From contig OZ020619.1 in NCBI GenBank assembly GCA_963971575.1, positions 23,256,813 through 23,320,812 of the forward strand: DNA of 64,000 bases, in the 5' to 3' direction. This DNA comes from Liopterus haemorrhoidalis. Lineage: Eukaryota; Arthropoda; Insecta; Coleoptera; Dytiscidae. The notes beneath the pieces are model-generated. The model ran no database searches. It was not told where the DNA came from and saw nothing but the letters and a program-made list of their open reading frames with translations. The position numbers were made by a program, and so were the translations under genes. Below, piece after piece: positions 22,939 through 33,600 of the stretch (its first letter is position 1; each line of letters starts with the position of its first letter).

Positions 22939-23492
22939 TGTATAGTGTATTGTTTGAGAGTTTTGTATTTGTTTTTTAAACAATTTTTCACGTATTTATT
23001 ATTAAAATGGCAGATTAAGATTTTGTTAGGGCTCAGAGTGATAATTTACCCAATATTGATGATTTTCTTCCTTTTCTAAATAAAGTATTTGTGCAAATCG
23101 GTACTAAACAATATTTTCGATGTTTCGAAGTACTGGGCCCTGGGTCTTCTATATTTTATATATTTTAATATAAAATTTAATTCGGTAAACATGTAGAATA
23201 ACTTTATTTTAATTAAAATCACTCTTACTTTACACAACCTATAAAAGTTATACAAGCAAATAAGTTCACAACGGACTATGTAGGCTGTAGGCTGTAGACT
23301 GGGTAGGCTCTGACGTCACAGCCTAGTTTGTAAACAGTCGGAGTGTTTTTCGCGCGCTACATAAATTTATGATTTTTTTCAAGCTATCAAATTAAAAAAA
23401 AATGTAAACTGTTTTTTATGTTTATATGCAACAAAAGGAATATAATAAAAAATTTAAAAAATCATGCCTATCCCCTATTACGGCGCAATGGT

Positions 23493-24270
23493 GCAGTGGC
23501 GAGCCTCCCCAATTTTTTTTAATTTTTTTACCACCTTGGTTTTAGGTAAATATATGGATATAGATTTAAAAGTAGAGAGATGAGGACCCTTTTTTTTAGG
23601 TCTCACTTTTGGTAATCAGTGCCGGCGCTAGACATGTGTAGCATGTGCAGTGGCACATGGCCTCGCGGCCCAACAGGCCTCGAGCATGGTGCGAACTTTC
23701 TGAACCGCGCGTACTCGCGTACACCAAACTCCCATCTAAATTGTATATGTAGTTTTCGAGCGCGCTGAAATTAGAAAGAAGAAAACGGGTGGGGTGCTTT
23801 GCTTCAGCTGTGTAGCGCTGTGATTTACCGAATACGAAAAAAAATCACACACCCGAAAGTTGTTATTGATAGATGTCACAGAATAAAAAATAGTGTAACA
23901 TTCACTAAATGTATCCCTCATTAAAATATATACATTTGAAACATTAAAGGAGTATCTAATATGTAAACATAGCGTGGTAGCGGAAAGCACCAGGCACCAA
24001 GTAAGGAATATTACATTTTGACTGATGTATCTCGTTCATTCTGTCATTTTGCGTGGTCCATTATTATTGAACCAGCCCTTTTTGACCACCGCGTCAATAT
24101 AAATTTTTCTTGTCAATCTTGCACATGCCCTGGCACATGGCCTCGCGCCTGCCCTGGCACATGGCCTCGCAAATCCTAGCGCCAGCCCTGTTGGCCATCA
24201 CTTGTATTTCAGAAGCGATGAGCTTTTTTTAAGATCATCGCTTTTTTTTAGTCTTGCGCCACTGCACGGT
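23493..24270. mobile_element. hAT-like element (CAGTGGCG termini) split by another
   Basis: CAGTGGCGAGCC at left and GCGCCACTG at right. It contains the 23617-24190 element. The flanks CAATGGTG and CACGGTGC are only roughly alike. Confidence 0.45.
23617..24190. mobile_element. hAT-like element, CAGTGCCGGCGCTAG termini
   Basis: CAGTGCCGGCGCTAG and CTAGCGCCAGCCCTG are inverted matches. Flanks TTGGTAAT and TTGGCCAT suggest an aged 8-bp duplication. GGCACATGGCCTCGC recurs three times inside. Confidence 0.6.
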
Positions 24271-24749
24271 GCACAAAATTCGATAACTTAAGTATCAAAT
24301 CAAAAATTCTTGTTGTACTATTCCGGTTCACATTAATGTGCATAACTAAGAATTTTTTCATATTTTTATAATAATCTCCCTTGTGTTATAGGGTGAGAGA
24401 AAAGATTTTTTTTGTACATTTTGTACAGGCAAAAATCCTGTTAAAATAATACAATGTTAAAAACTACTTTTCGTTCCTTAATGTACGTCTTAAGAGCTTT
24501 CTTTTGATACAACAAAAAATCTATAATTTTATCAATACCTCGCGGAAATAGGGTGGGGGGACATAAGTTTTTAGGTAAAATTTTGACGAAAATTTCATAA
24601 AAAATTTCCATAAATAAAAATTTGTTGGTTTATCCACGCATTAAGAGGTTTTATTTGATACCCAACTCAAAGGTTTTTAATTTATTTTTTGTTGAATACA
24701 TATTTGTTTATAAATTTCCCGCAATGTGTTTTTTTTTTTCAAATCTTAA

Positions 24750-25995
24750 TAGTTTATTTTAGTTTAGTTTATATTTTTATTTTCCATATACAGACATTAC
24801 AAAAGAGTACAATCTACAATAGTGCAACACTATATATGAAAATCATGTCATACAGAAATTTAATTTATAAATCATAAAACATTAATCATATTATACAATA
24901 TTACAAAAATACAAGAAAATATAAAAATATAAAAAAATAAAAATATATATATATATATATATATAAAAAATACTACACAGTAATAGGTGGCGTTTTACTT
25001 GAAATTTGAAACTTTGCATATTTTCGACCTTTTTAAGGTTCTCAGGAAGTGAATTAAAGTATTTACAGCAGTTAAAGTATGCTCCTTTTTGGTAACCAGA
25101 TGTATTATGAGCCTGTGGAACAAGAAGATTTCTGTTTCTTGTATCGTGAGAGTGATTGTCGCTTAACGGGAATAAATTTCTATTTTTGTACACCAGAATG
25201 ACAAGGGAGAGGATATATTCTGCAGGGACTGTCAATATGTTCAAATTTTTGAAAGATTCTCTACAAGAGTCTCTGAAATTTAGTGAATCTAGGATTCGTA
25301 TTGCAGATTTTTGCAACACGAAAACTCTATTCCATCCAGCAGATTGACCCCAATGAATAATGCCATATTTGAGATGCGAATGGAAACAAGAGTAATATAG
25401 ATTTTTTAAGAGTCTTTTGCTGCACTGCATTTTTAGAGATTTTAATGCATATAAACAGGAGCATAACCTTTGGCAGAGATTATCTATATGAGTAGTCCAC
25501 TTTATGTTTGAGTCTATGTAGAGTCCAAGTAATTTTGTATCTTTGGAGAGATTTATATTTTCACCGTCGTATGTTAGAAAATTACTTGATATTGTTTTGT
25601 TATGTGATGTTTTAAAGGTAATGCAAGTAGTTTTGTCTATATTCAAAGTTAATTTATTTTTATTTGTCCAAGTATGAATTTCAGTCATAACGGAAGCAAA
25701 GGATGTTTCCGTGTCAAGAGCAGTTTTGCATTTCGTCAGGAAGTTCATATCATCGGCGAAAGCAGTCATAGTTAAATTCGGAATGTTTTTAAAATAGTTG
25801 GGAAGGTCATTGGAATATATAATAAATAATGTGGGACCAAGAACAGAACCTTGTGGCACGCCCATTTCCATGGGTTTATTTTTAGAGCGGTGAGTGGTAT
25901 TATTGCTATTGACAATTGTGTACTGAGTTCTACCTCTCAAATAGGATTTAAACCAGTCCAAAGTTTGTCCTCTAATGCCGTAACGTTCCATCTTA
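24750..25995 (-). mobile_element. 5'-truncated jockey-like LINE
   Basis: A 366-codon reverse transcriptase remnant: GVPQGSVLGPTLF, the catalytic AFADD, then the C-terminal LKYGIIHWG and YFNSLPENLK motifs. The endonuclease and the first RT motifs are missing, as in 5' truncation. It ends near an (AT)n tract at 24943-24964. It inserted into a family A copy, and a TTATTT at both junctions may be the target duplication. Confidence 0.8.
24891..25991 (-). pseudogene. Truncated reverse transcriptase ORF of the jockey-like LINE
   Basis: Open for 366 codons from MERYGIRGQTLDWFKSYLRG to a low-complexity Ile/Tyr/Phe tail that is translated (AT)n repeat. Catalytic Asp-Asp is present, but lacking the N-terminal half it cannot make an active protein. 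Confidence 0.75.
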
Positions 25996-26299
25996 TTTGT
26001 GGATCAAAGAGTTGTGCAAGCATATCAAATTTCAACTTTCTACGTACAGCGCTACCGCACTTTTTATTTGAGGCGGGACGCGCCTATGAGTTTTTACTCC
26101 AAGTATTTAAAAATCGAACGGCTGATATCACTCGAAATCGGATCATTCGTCTAAAACCACCCTTCCTTGAAATACTTCTTAAATTGAAATAAAACAATAC
26201 ATTTCTTTTTTAATAAAAAAGCATAAATCTGCATGGTCCTCCAATTGAAATTTGGTAATCACAAAATTATTTACAAAAGTTGAGCAGAAACCATCGTTA

Positions 26300-26650
26300 A
26301 TCTACAGATTAGTGCTGGGAACAGAAATCGGTTTTTCGGGTACCCGGTTCCGGTTTTCGGGTAAAACCGGGTTTGTAATTTTCGCGTTACGCGGATACCC
26401 GGTTCCGATTAGCCGGTTCCGATTACCCAGTTCTAAATACCTGGTTCCGAATTCCCGGTTCCGGATACCCGGTTCCGATTAGCCGTTTCCGATTACCCGG
26501 TTCCAAATACCCGGTTCCGAATGCCCGGTTTCGGATACCCAGTTTCGGATACCTGGAATCAGATTCCCGGTTTCGGATACCCGGTTTCGAATACCCGGTT
26601 CCAATACGCGATTCCGAGTTCCTAGATTAGATACCCGGTTCTAGAGTCGG
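26300..26650. repeat. ACCCGGTTCCGAAT minisatellite
   Basis: Imperfect units of about 14-15 bp (TACCCGGTTCCGA and variants), starting just after TTAGTGCTGGGAACAG, a sequence like a hAT left end. No right end was found. Confidence 0.75.
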
Positions 26651-26979
26651 GAAAACACCAGAGGAATTCGAATGAATAGAAATTCCCGATGTTGATGCAA
26701 GTAAACTGTAAACATAAATACAGTGAAACCTCTATTTATCGTTTTTGAAGGGATCTATTGAAATAAACAATGAATGCGGAAAAACAATGAATGCGGGAAT
26801 ATAGAAAAAAACACATTAATACATATTTAAATGTTTAATATGTACATACATACATATTCTAAAAATGATACATGTTTCAGGTATAAATCAATTTGTTTAA
26901 ATAAAAAATATCGTAACAAAATAAAAAAGGAAGCTGCATGATGACAAAAAAAATTGATGTGAAGTGTGAATTTTCACAC
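26651..26979. other. Pogo-type end and unclassified DNA
   Basis: ACAGTGAAACCTC at 26729 followed by AACAATGAATGCGGAAAAAC resembles a Tigger/pogo left end. Similar AATGCGG phrases recur near 28800, but no right terminus was seen. Confidence 0.35.
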
Positions 26980-28010
26980 ATTTCTAGGTTTTGCAGGTAT
27001 TTAGTAACTGAATGATGATTATTTGGGATGCCAAAACAAATGTTATGTCAAAATATTTTTTTATGAATTTTAATTCGAATGCCTAATACCATTATTTAAG
27101 TATCTAAATATGTGCAGAATTTTTTTTATATAGCAAGATTCATTAAGATTTTGAAAATTGCGCCTATGGCTTCCATTGGTTGCTTAAATCATAAGCCCCG
27201 CCCTCTGATTTCGTCAAACAGAATTAAATTATAATTTCAACACTTCCCACTGGTTATTAAATTTACGCTTTTAAAAATTAAATGCAACATTTACCAAAAT
27301 ATAACTAGAATTTTGACAAAATAATTTAAACAAAATAAAAATGCAAAAAAAACAGAAAAAATAAAATTAACAGGATTCGAACTCTAGTTTGCAAATTAAG
27401 TTACATTATTAAGCACACGACAAAACCAACCACGATACTAGAGCAACTGATCTGTTATGTTACATACTGAATTAAATATTTAACATATTTTAGTTAAAAA
27501 CACAAAAAATGCGTTACTTTCCGAAAACATAATCTGATCAAAAATTCCTGTTGTACTATTCCGGTTCACACTAATGTACATTACTTAGAATTTTTTCAGA
27601 TTTTTAGTTTAAACCATCTGGGGCTACAGGGTGTGGGACAAAATTTTTTTTGCACAATTTTGGCAAAAATCGCGTCAAAATAATTTATTTTGCAAAAATA
27701 AAATTTTGATCGTTAATCCACGTACTAAGGAATTTCATTTGATACCCTACTCTATTAATTTAAAAAAATATTTTTTTTTCGATGAGCTCATATTTGTTTA
27801 TATTTTTAGGGGGATATGTTTTTTAGATGTTTTAGTATTTTTCCTATGTGCGGGTCAAAGAGTTGTATAAGCATGCCAAATTTCAACTTTCTAAGTTTAG
27901 CCGTTTGGCTACAATTTTTACCGAACAGACAGACAGACACACAGACAGACAGACAGACGACAAAATGACGGTATAAGGGTTTTTTGGTCATAAACCCTAA
28001 AAAGGTTTTT
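26980..28010 (+). repeat. Family A repeat, near-complete copy
   Basis: Starts TAGGTTTTGCAGGTATTTAG and ends TTTTTTGGTCATAAACCCT, with a (CAGA)n-like stretch at 27926-27960. Confidence 0.65.
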
Positions 28011-28202
28011 ATACATTTATTATTATGCTGTCCCAGATTTGCAGTCGGTTCAAGTACCCCGCATTATCTAAATCGCATTAAAACATTCCTGCGGTCAGTA
28101 CTGCCACGGATTATTTTGAACTTCCTTATGTGAGTGGGGGAGAGCACCCGCACTTTTTCATTTAGTACTACACCACTTGGTACAGCCGTTTGGCCACAAT
28201 TT

Positions 28203-28592
28203 CTCAAATAAAAGTTGTTAGTTATTGCTTTTATAGCAACTTTTGTGAAATAAATTTTTCGAAATATTTCTCTGATGTGAAAAATCTTAAAATCGACACG
28301 AGTAAACTCCTATTTCTAGTTTTTTCGATTTTTATCAAAAGTTGAACAACTCGTGCCGTTGATGTCAAAAGCTTAAATATGAAGTTTCATAAAAATCCTT
28401 TCAGCCGAATTTGCTCTGCACGTGTACTCAGACCGACAGACAAACAGACAGACAGACAGACCGACAGACATCATGCTAAAAATAATCAAAACGTTATGTA
28501 GGGATCTCTATTCGTGGAGATTCATCGAAATCTCGAAATGTCAAAATCGGTATGATCACAATACCTCCCTTATATATGTTGACGGTCGGTAA
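28203..28592 (+). repeat. Dispersed repeat ending CGGTCGGTAAAAAG, copy 1
   Basis: Shares about 370 bp with 42732-43105 (AAAAGTTGTTAGTTATTGCT at the start, GACAGACATCATGCTAAAAA in the middle). A third short piece is at 28890-28945. Confidence 0.75.
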
Positions 28593-29136
28593 AAAGGAAG
28601 CTGCATGATGACAAAAAAAAATTATACTTTGTATTGTATATAATCTTTCATCGTCATTTGCTTTTTGGCTTTTTTATTGCCGTAAGAAATCAATAATTTT
28701 TCGGTGTTACAAATTACATTTTTTTCGGCATCAGTTATCCAAAGTGCATAAAAAAAAGCTTCAATTTGAAAAAACACGAAATATGCTGCGTAATTTAAAC
28801 GATGAATGCGGTAAAATGATGCATAGAGAAACGATCGATGCGATCGATCTATTTTTGCGTGTTTTGTATGAAATTAATTCGGAACCGCAAGAAATGTCAA
28901 AATGGGTATGCTCATAATACCTCCCTTATATATTTGGCGGTCGGTAAAAAGGGTCGAACAATATAGTATTCTTATTCCGGTGACAAGTGTCCAAATTGCG
29001 CTTTCTCGAATATGTTTAGGACACCAATTGAGAACTGACGCGCTCGAATTCGCAGTCTAGTGATGAAATATCGTACTAGGCGCTCTAGAACTGTTTGAAC
29101 TTATTACATATGTTCTAGTGTTGAATTTTTGTTAGA

Positions 29137-29370
29137 ATGTCGATAGCAGTTGTGAAAAACTATAAAAGTACAACAAATTGTAGTGTTTTTGGCTGTCATT
29201 AAAGACAGGACAAAGATAGGCTTCTTAGTTTTTTTCGTTTCCTAAGAAAAATGGATGGAAAGTTATTATTAAGTCCAGATTGGGAAAAGATTTGGTTATG
29301 GACAGGAGGAAAGCATGGGAATATTTTTGAATTAAAAAGTAACTGATACTATGCGAGTTTGTTCATTACA
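29137..29370 (+). pseudogene. THAP-domain transposase pseudogene
   Basis: MSIAVVKNYKSTTNCSVFGC, H, stop, then LLSFFRF, SPDWEKIWLW and, after a stop and frameshift, MRVCSLHL. This is the Cys-Cys...Cys-x2-His order of a THAP zinc finger. It is unrelated at fine level to the 3.3-kb and 21.5-kb THAP elements. Confidence 0.6.
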
Positions 29371-30572
29371 TTTGTCGCAGAAAAACAAAACTGCACTAAT
29401 ATTTTTGCACCTGCAGGTTGCATATTTAACTTTTAGTTGCTCGTGTCCAACTAAAACTAATTCTATTTCATGAGGTAATGAACATAATGCACTTGTTTGC
29501 AAACAGAATCCATATATTGTAAATTCAGATGATCGACATTCAGATGTACCATATAAAATTACGTGCCCGGTATTTAACACCTGCTCAACTATAAATTACA
29601 CTTCAATAAATTGACTGAAATTTAACTTTAAATATTGTAATTTGATGTCCACCTTCTGTTATACACCTCGATACATGTGTAGCGCTTAAAAATTAAAAAA
29701 TGTCCCAAATATTTACTCATTTTCATAAAATAAAAATGTACTGTGCTTAAATTAACGTGTTCGCTATTAGCATATCGAGAGCTGAGTACTAGAGACAACA
29801 GCTATATTGCCTTGGAGCACAGCGCCGCCACCGGTAATGTTACTTCTCAATATATTTCGGAATACCTATTTAGGATACCAATGTGTCCCAAATACGAGGG
29901 GCACGTGCCCCCGCTTGCAGACGCACATGTTCATGCATAAGTACTCCAATAACATCACAATGTACGTAAATATAAAATTTAATTTATTGTAAAAAACTCA
30001 ATTAAAAATGCATATAACCGTTATTACAAATTGCAATAGTATCAATTCAATGATATTATATGTATCCGTAAATAGTAAATCAAAAGCAAATTTAAATTAT
30101 GGTTGCGCAAATTTTATTTACAACTGTACCTTGGTATTCTATGATTGGTTAAAACTGAAATGGTAGTATTTACAAATTAAGGAACGTTCAACATTAAATT
30201 AATTTAATAAACTTCTAACTTTTTGATATTCCAAGTATTTTTAAGCAATTATTACAATTGATATATTATGGTAAAACAAAATTATGGTTCGTATTAAAAA
30301 TTTTAGGTTATTTTATACTCAATACACATTTATTTAATCTAATTAATTTGAAAAATCAAAATCTTAGATGGCTGTGGTATGTAATATGACATCTACAGTT
30401 ATATTTTAAGCCATTTTAAGCTTTATTGAATGTTTTTAATTTTTTCATTATTCAATTTTGTTTATTATTATATACAATACAGTGAACTATACAAATATTT
30501 ACTTTTATAGCAGTTTTTATTTAATTCAATTTAAGAATAATAATATATTTCATTACAAAGCAAATTACAAGA
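29371..30572. other. Upstream of the SUN gene, no recognised element
   Basis: AT-rich, no convincing ORF. It should contain the SUN promoter if the 30573 start is right. Confidence 0.4.
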
Positions 30573-30618
30573 ATGGTTTATTCATTTCAAAACATTTCAA
30601 AGGAACTTTGCAAAAATA
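30573..30618 (+). CDS. SUN protein exon 1 (start codon)
   Basis: An ATG followed by 15 codons and one base, then a GTAAGA donor. The phase fits the next exon across a 62-bp intron. It encodes MVYSFQNISKELCKN. There is no conservation evidence, so another start further upstream is possible. Confidence 0.5.
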
Positions 30619-33600
30619 GTAAGATAAATTATAAGAAACAATATAAATATGGTTTTATATAAATTTTGTATGTTACTGTAGATTGTTCGTTGAGAGTAAA
30701 ACGAAATATTAATAAAAGGATTAGTTTACCCGGTTTAATTCCACAAGATGAAGAAGAATATGATTTAAACGGAAATGAACAATTAACTACAAACAGTAAG
30801 TTTAAACATAATATGTTACAGTTAATTATCAAAATCTGAAAATATGACTTTTTTATGCCTGTTTTGTCAAAATGTCATTATAGAGTAGATTAGGTTAGGA
30901 ATGTCGAACGTTACCATAAACCAGTGAGGTTATATAACATAGAGACTGAACGCGGGCAACTTGTTATGAAGCCAACACCTCCGTAGATGGGGTGACGGGA
31001 GTTTGCCCCATTTAGTAGTGCGTGTTGCTTACTTCAATGTTTTGCCGACAAGAACTGCAAGTAAAATATATTTTTTCAATACTGTAAACTGCAAATTTTA
31101 GTAGGAATAAAATAAATTTCATAAATAATACTTCCTCTGTTCCAAAATAAGTGTCCAATTTCATAAAAAAATATGCAAAATATATAACGTATATTTTCAC
31201 AACTAAACTAAATGTGAGGAAGCTCGTAATCGTTGCCTCTTCTATGAAACATGGTCAATTCCATACACTTCTGCAGTGTAATGAAACAATTGTCTAGTTT
31301 TTCCGCGGTTATTTCATCCCATGTTTTATGCACGGCCGCAATGAGTTTATCAATACTGGACGAAGACTCTTTGTTAAAATGATTGAAAGGCGTTAAAGAA
31401 ACCCAAATCGAAGACTAATTTAAATAAATAACTACTAATAAATTTGATTTCATTATTTCAATAATCCATTGAAAAAACTAAAATCGGACACTTATTTTGA
31501 AACGGAGGGAGTATTAAATTAACCTGAATTCGTTAGTATATTTTTCATATAATTTGTAGTTTTTTTATATTACATTCTTACATTTAAAGACAAAAATATT
31601 ATGCCTCAGATACTTTCTCAATTTAAAACGGACAGATATAGGCTATTCCAAACGATTAGGCGGAACTATATTTTCCCAAATTTTTCTTAAGAGTTTCTCG
31701 ACTTCTTATCGACCCCCTCTATTTTAGAATTACATTATTATAATAGGACAAGCAAAAAATACGCTTATGTGATTTGTATTACATTTATCAATTATAATAA
31801 TATTATTATTAAATAAAATTGACTGTCTTTGTCAATGTGATGGGTGTTGTTGGTGACTCTTTCCAAGATTAGCAATGTCGGGTTCAAAATTAGTTAAGTT
31901 CAGCCTTAAATCGCCATGGAATTTTACATCTAACTTGTTTCTCTGTTTTGTCAGGATGGAATTAACATGGCTAAAACCAGCCTCAACCATTTAACTTTTT
32001 TCCATCGACCCCCAATCGACCCCTGGCAATGTCATATCGACCCCCGGGGGTCGATATCGACCACTTTGGGGACCCCTGGTTTAAATCGCTCTTTTTGACT
32101 GGTTTGTTTAAACTTCATATATTATACTTACAATAAACATTTTTTGGTTACGGTTAATATCATTTTAAAATGTCATTTTCTTTATATTTTGATTTTTTTA
32201 TGTTATTCTTAATACAATTTTCCTATTTATTTATTTTTTTATCATTAAATTATATAAAAAAGTATTTTATTTTCGACATATGTCATTCGTTTCCATGGTT
32301 TTACTGTTGGAATTTTTAATTTTCATATGCCAACGTGAAAAAATAAATAACCCAAGCAAGGTCCCTTCTCGTAACAACCTAAAAGAACGGAATTCACATT
32401 TAGTTCCGCCTAAACGTTTGGAATAGCCTGTATTATATAATTTATTATATGATCAAGGGCGCACACAGTGCTGGTCCAGTGGGTCCGGATCGCCTCTAAG
32501 ATTCAAGGCGAATGTTTGTAATTATACCATAATAAATAAAAAAGTTCACATACGAAATTTATTTTTATGAATCATCACAACATCAGTATCTATCATTTAA
32601 GGAATTTCTACTGCATTTATCAAAATCTGTAGGTAAGTGATTAAAAATTGATGGTACCCTTTATACTTTTTGCTTTTCACCAAACAAATAGGTGTTTAAC
32701 CAGCACTTTTACGGACCGCCCCTAAAAAAAATATATGCGCCCCTGTCTATGATAATTTAAAAAATTTCTGACTAATTGATCTGTTATAAAAGGTCTGTTC
32801 GTAGAGCCGTTCTAACGGTTTATTATCGTCAGACGTAAGCGCACGGCTTGTAGGAGTGCGTTAAAATATCTCTGCGCTTGCATCTAACGATAATAAACCG
32901 TTAGAAATAGTTGTATGAACAAAGGTAGACATGATTCAAACAGAGAAGAGTATACGAACGTTACAAAACTGCGCAAACAAGATAACGCCAGTCACGGAGA
33001 CAAATAAAATATTTTTATACTAAATGGGACAAAGTATTATTAAATTAAATAATAATTTTTATTGAATTAGTTAGGGAACGATTTAAAAGCTATATATTAA
33101 AATATAAATGAAAAAATATAAATACAAAAACAAAATTACAAATTTTTCTACTTAGGTCTTCCACTATAAAATAATTCGTATTAAAAAATACGATTTTAGA
33201 TTAAAAGATGTTTTCTAATAAAACAGATATTTTATATAAACACATTGAAAGCTCCTAACACATAGAAGACTTCTACGGCTATGAATGACTATGAGAAACA
33301 AATCTAACACCTCTATTATAAGTAAATTAGACCCGTCCAGACGAAAAATGGTTTCTGCACACTTTTATTGGTGTACTCATCTCTGTTTGAATCAAACCTA
33401 ACAATAACCTCTCCTAGCGGTAGCTTGACAAAATAAATGTAAATTAGACCACCTGCTGTACTCGACGGGGCAAATCCCCCTTCCGTCTCCGCAGGGGTCT
33501 TGGATTCATAACAAACAGTGCTGAGGCATAGAACATGCTTTGTCTATATTATATGACATCAATGCCAAAATCCTTTAAAAAGAGTAGCCGTCGCTCCATG

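Larger units (their letters stand above)
21552..23480 (-). mobile_element. THAP-domain transposon remnant, copy 2, itself hit by two hAT-like elements
   Basis: TAATAGGGG and CCCCTATTA termini, inverted relative to the first copy. On the minus strand IEDPGPSTSKHRKYCLVPIC matches the THAP start of copy 1, with ATA in place of ATG. Elements at 21806-22621 and 22635-22938 are nested in it. Confidence 0.65.
21366..26045 (+). repeat. Family A repeat, copy broken by three later insertions
   Basis: Starts with AGGGTTTTGTAGGTAT and ends with GTGCAAGCATATCAAATTTC. Pieces 21366-21551, 24271-24749 and 25996-26045 join co-linearly when compared with copy 1; a THAP element, a hAT-like element and a LINE fill the gaps. 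Confidence 0.65.
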
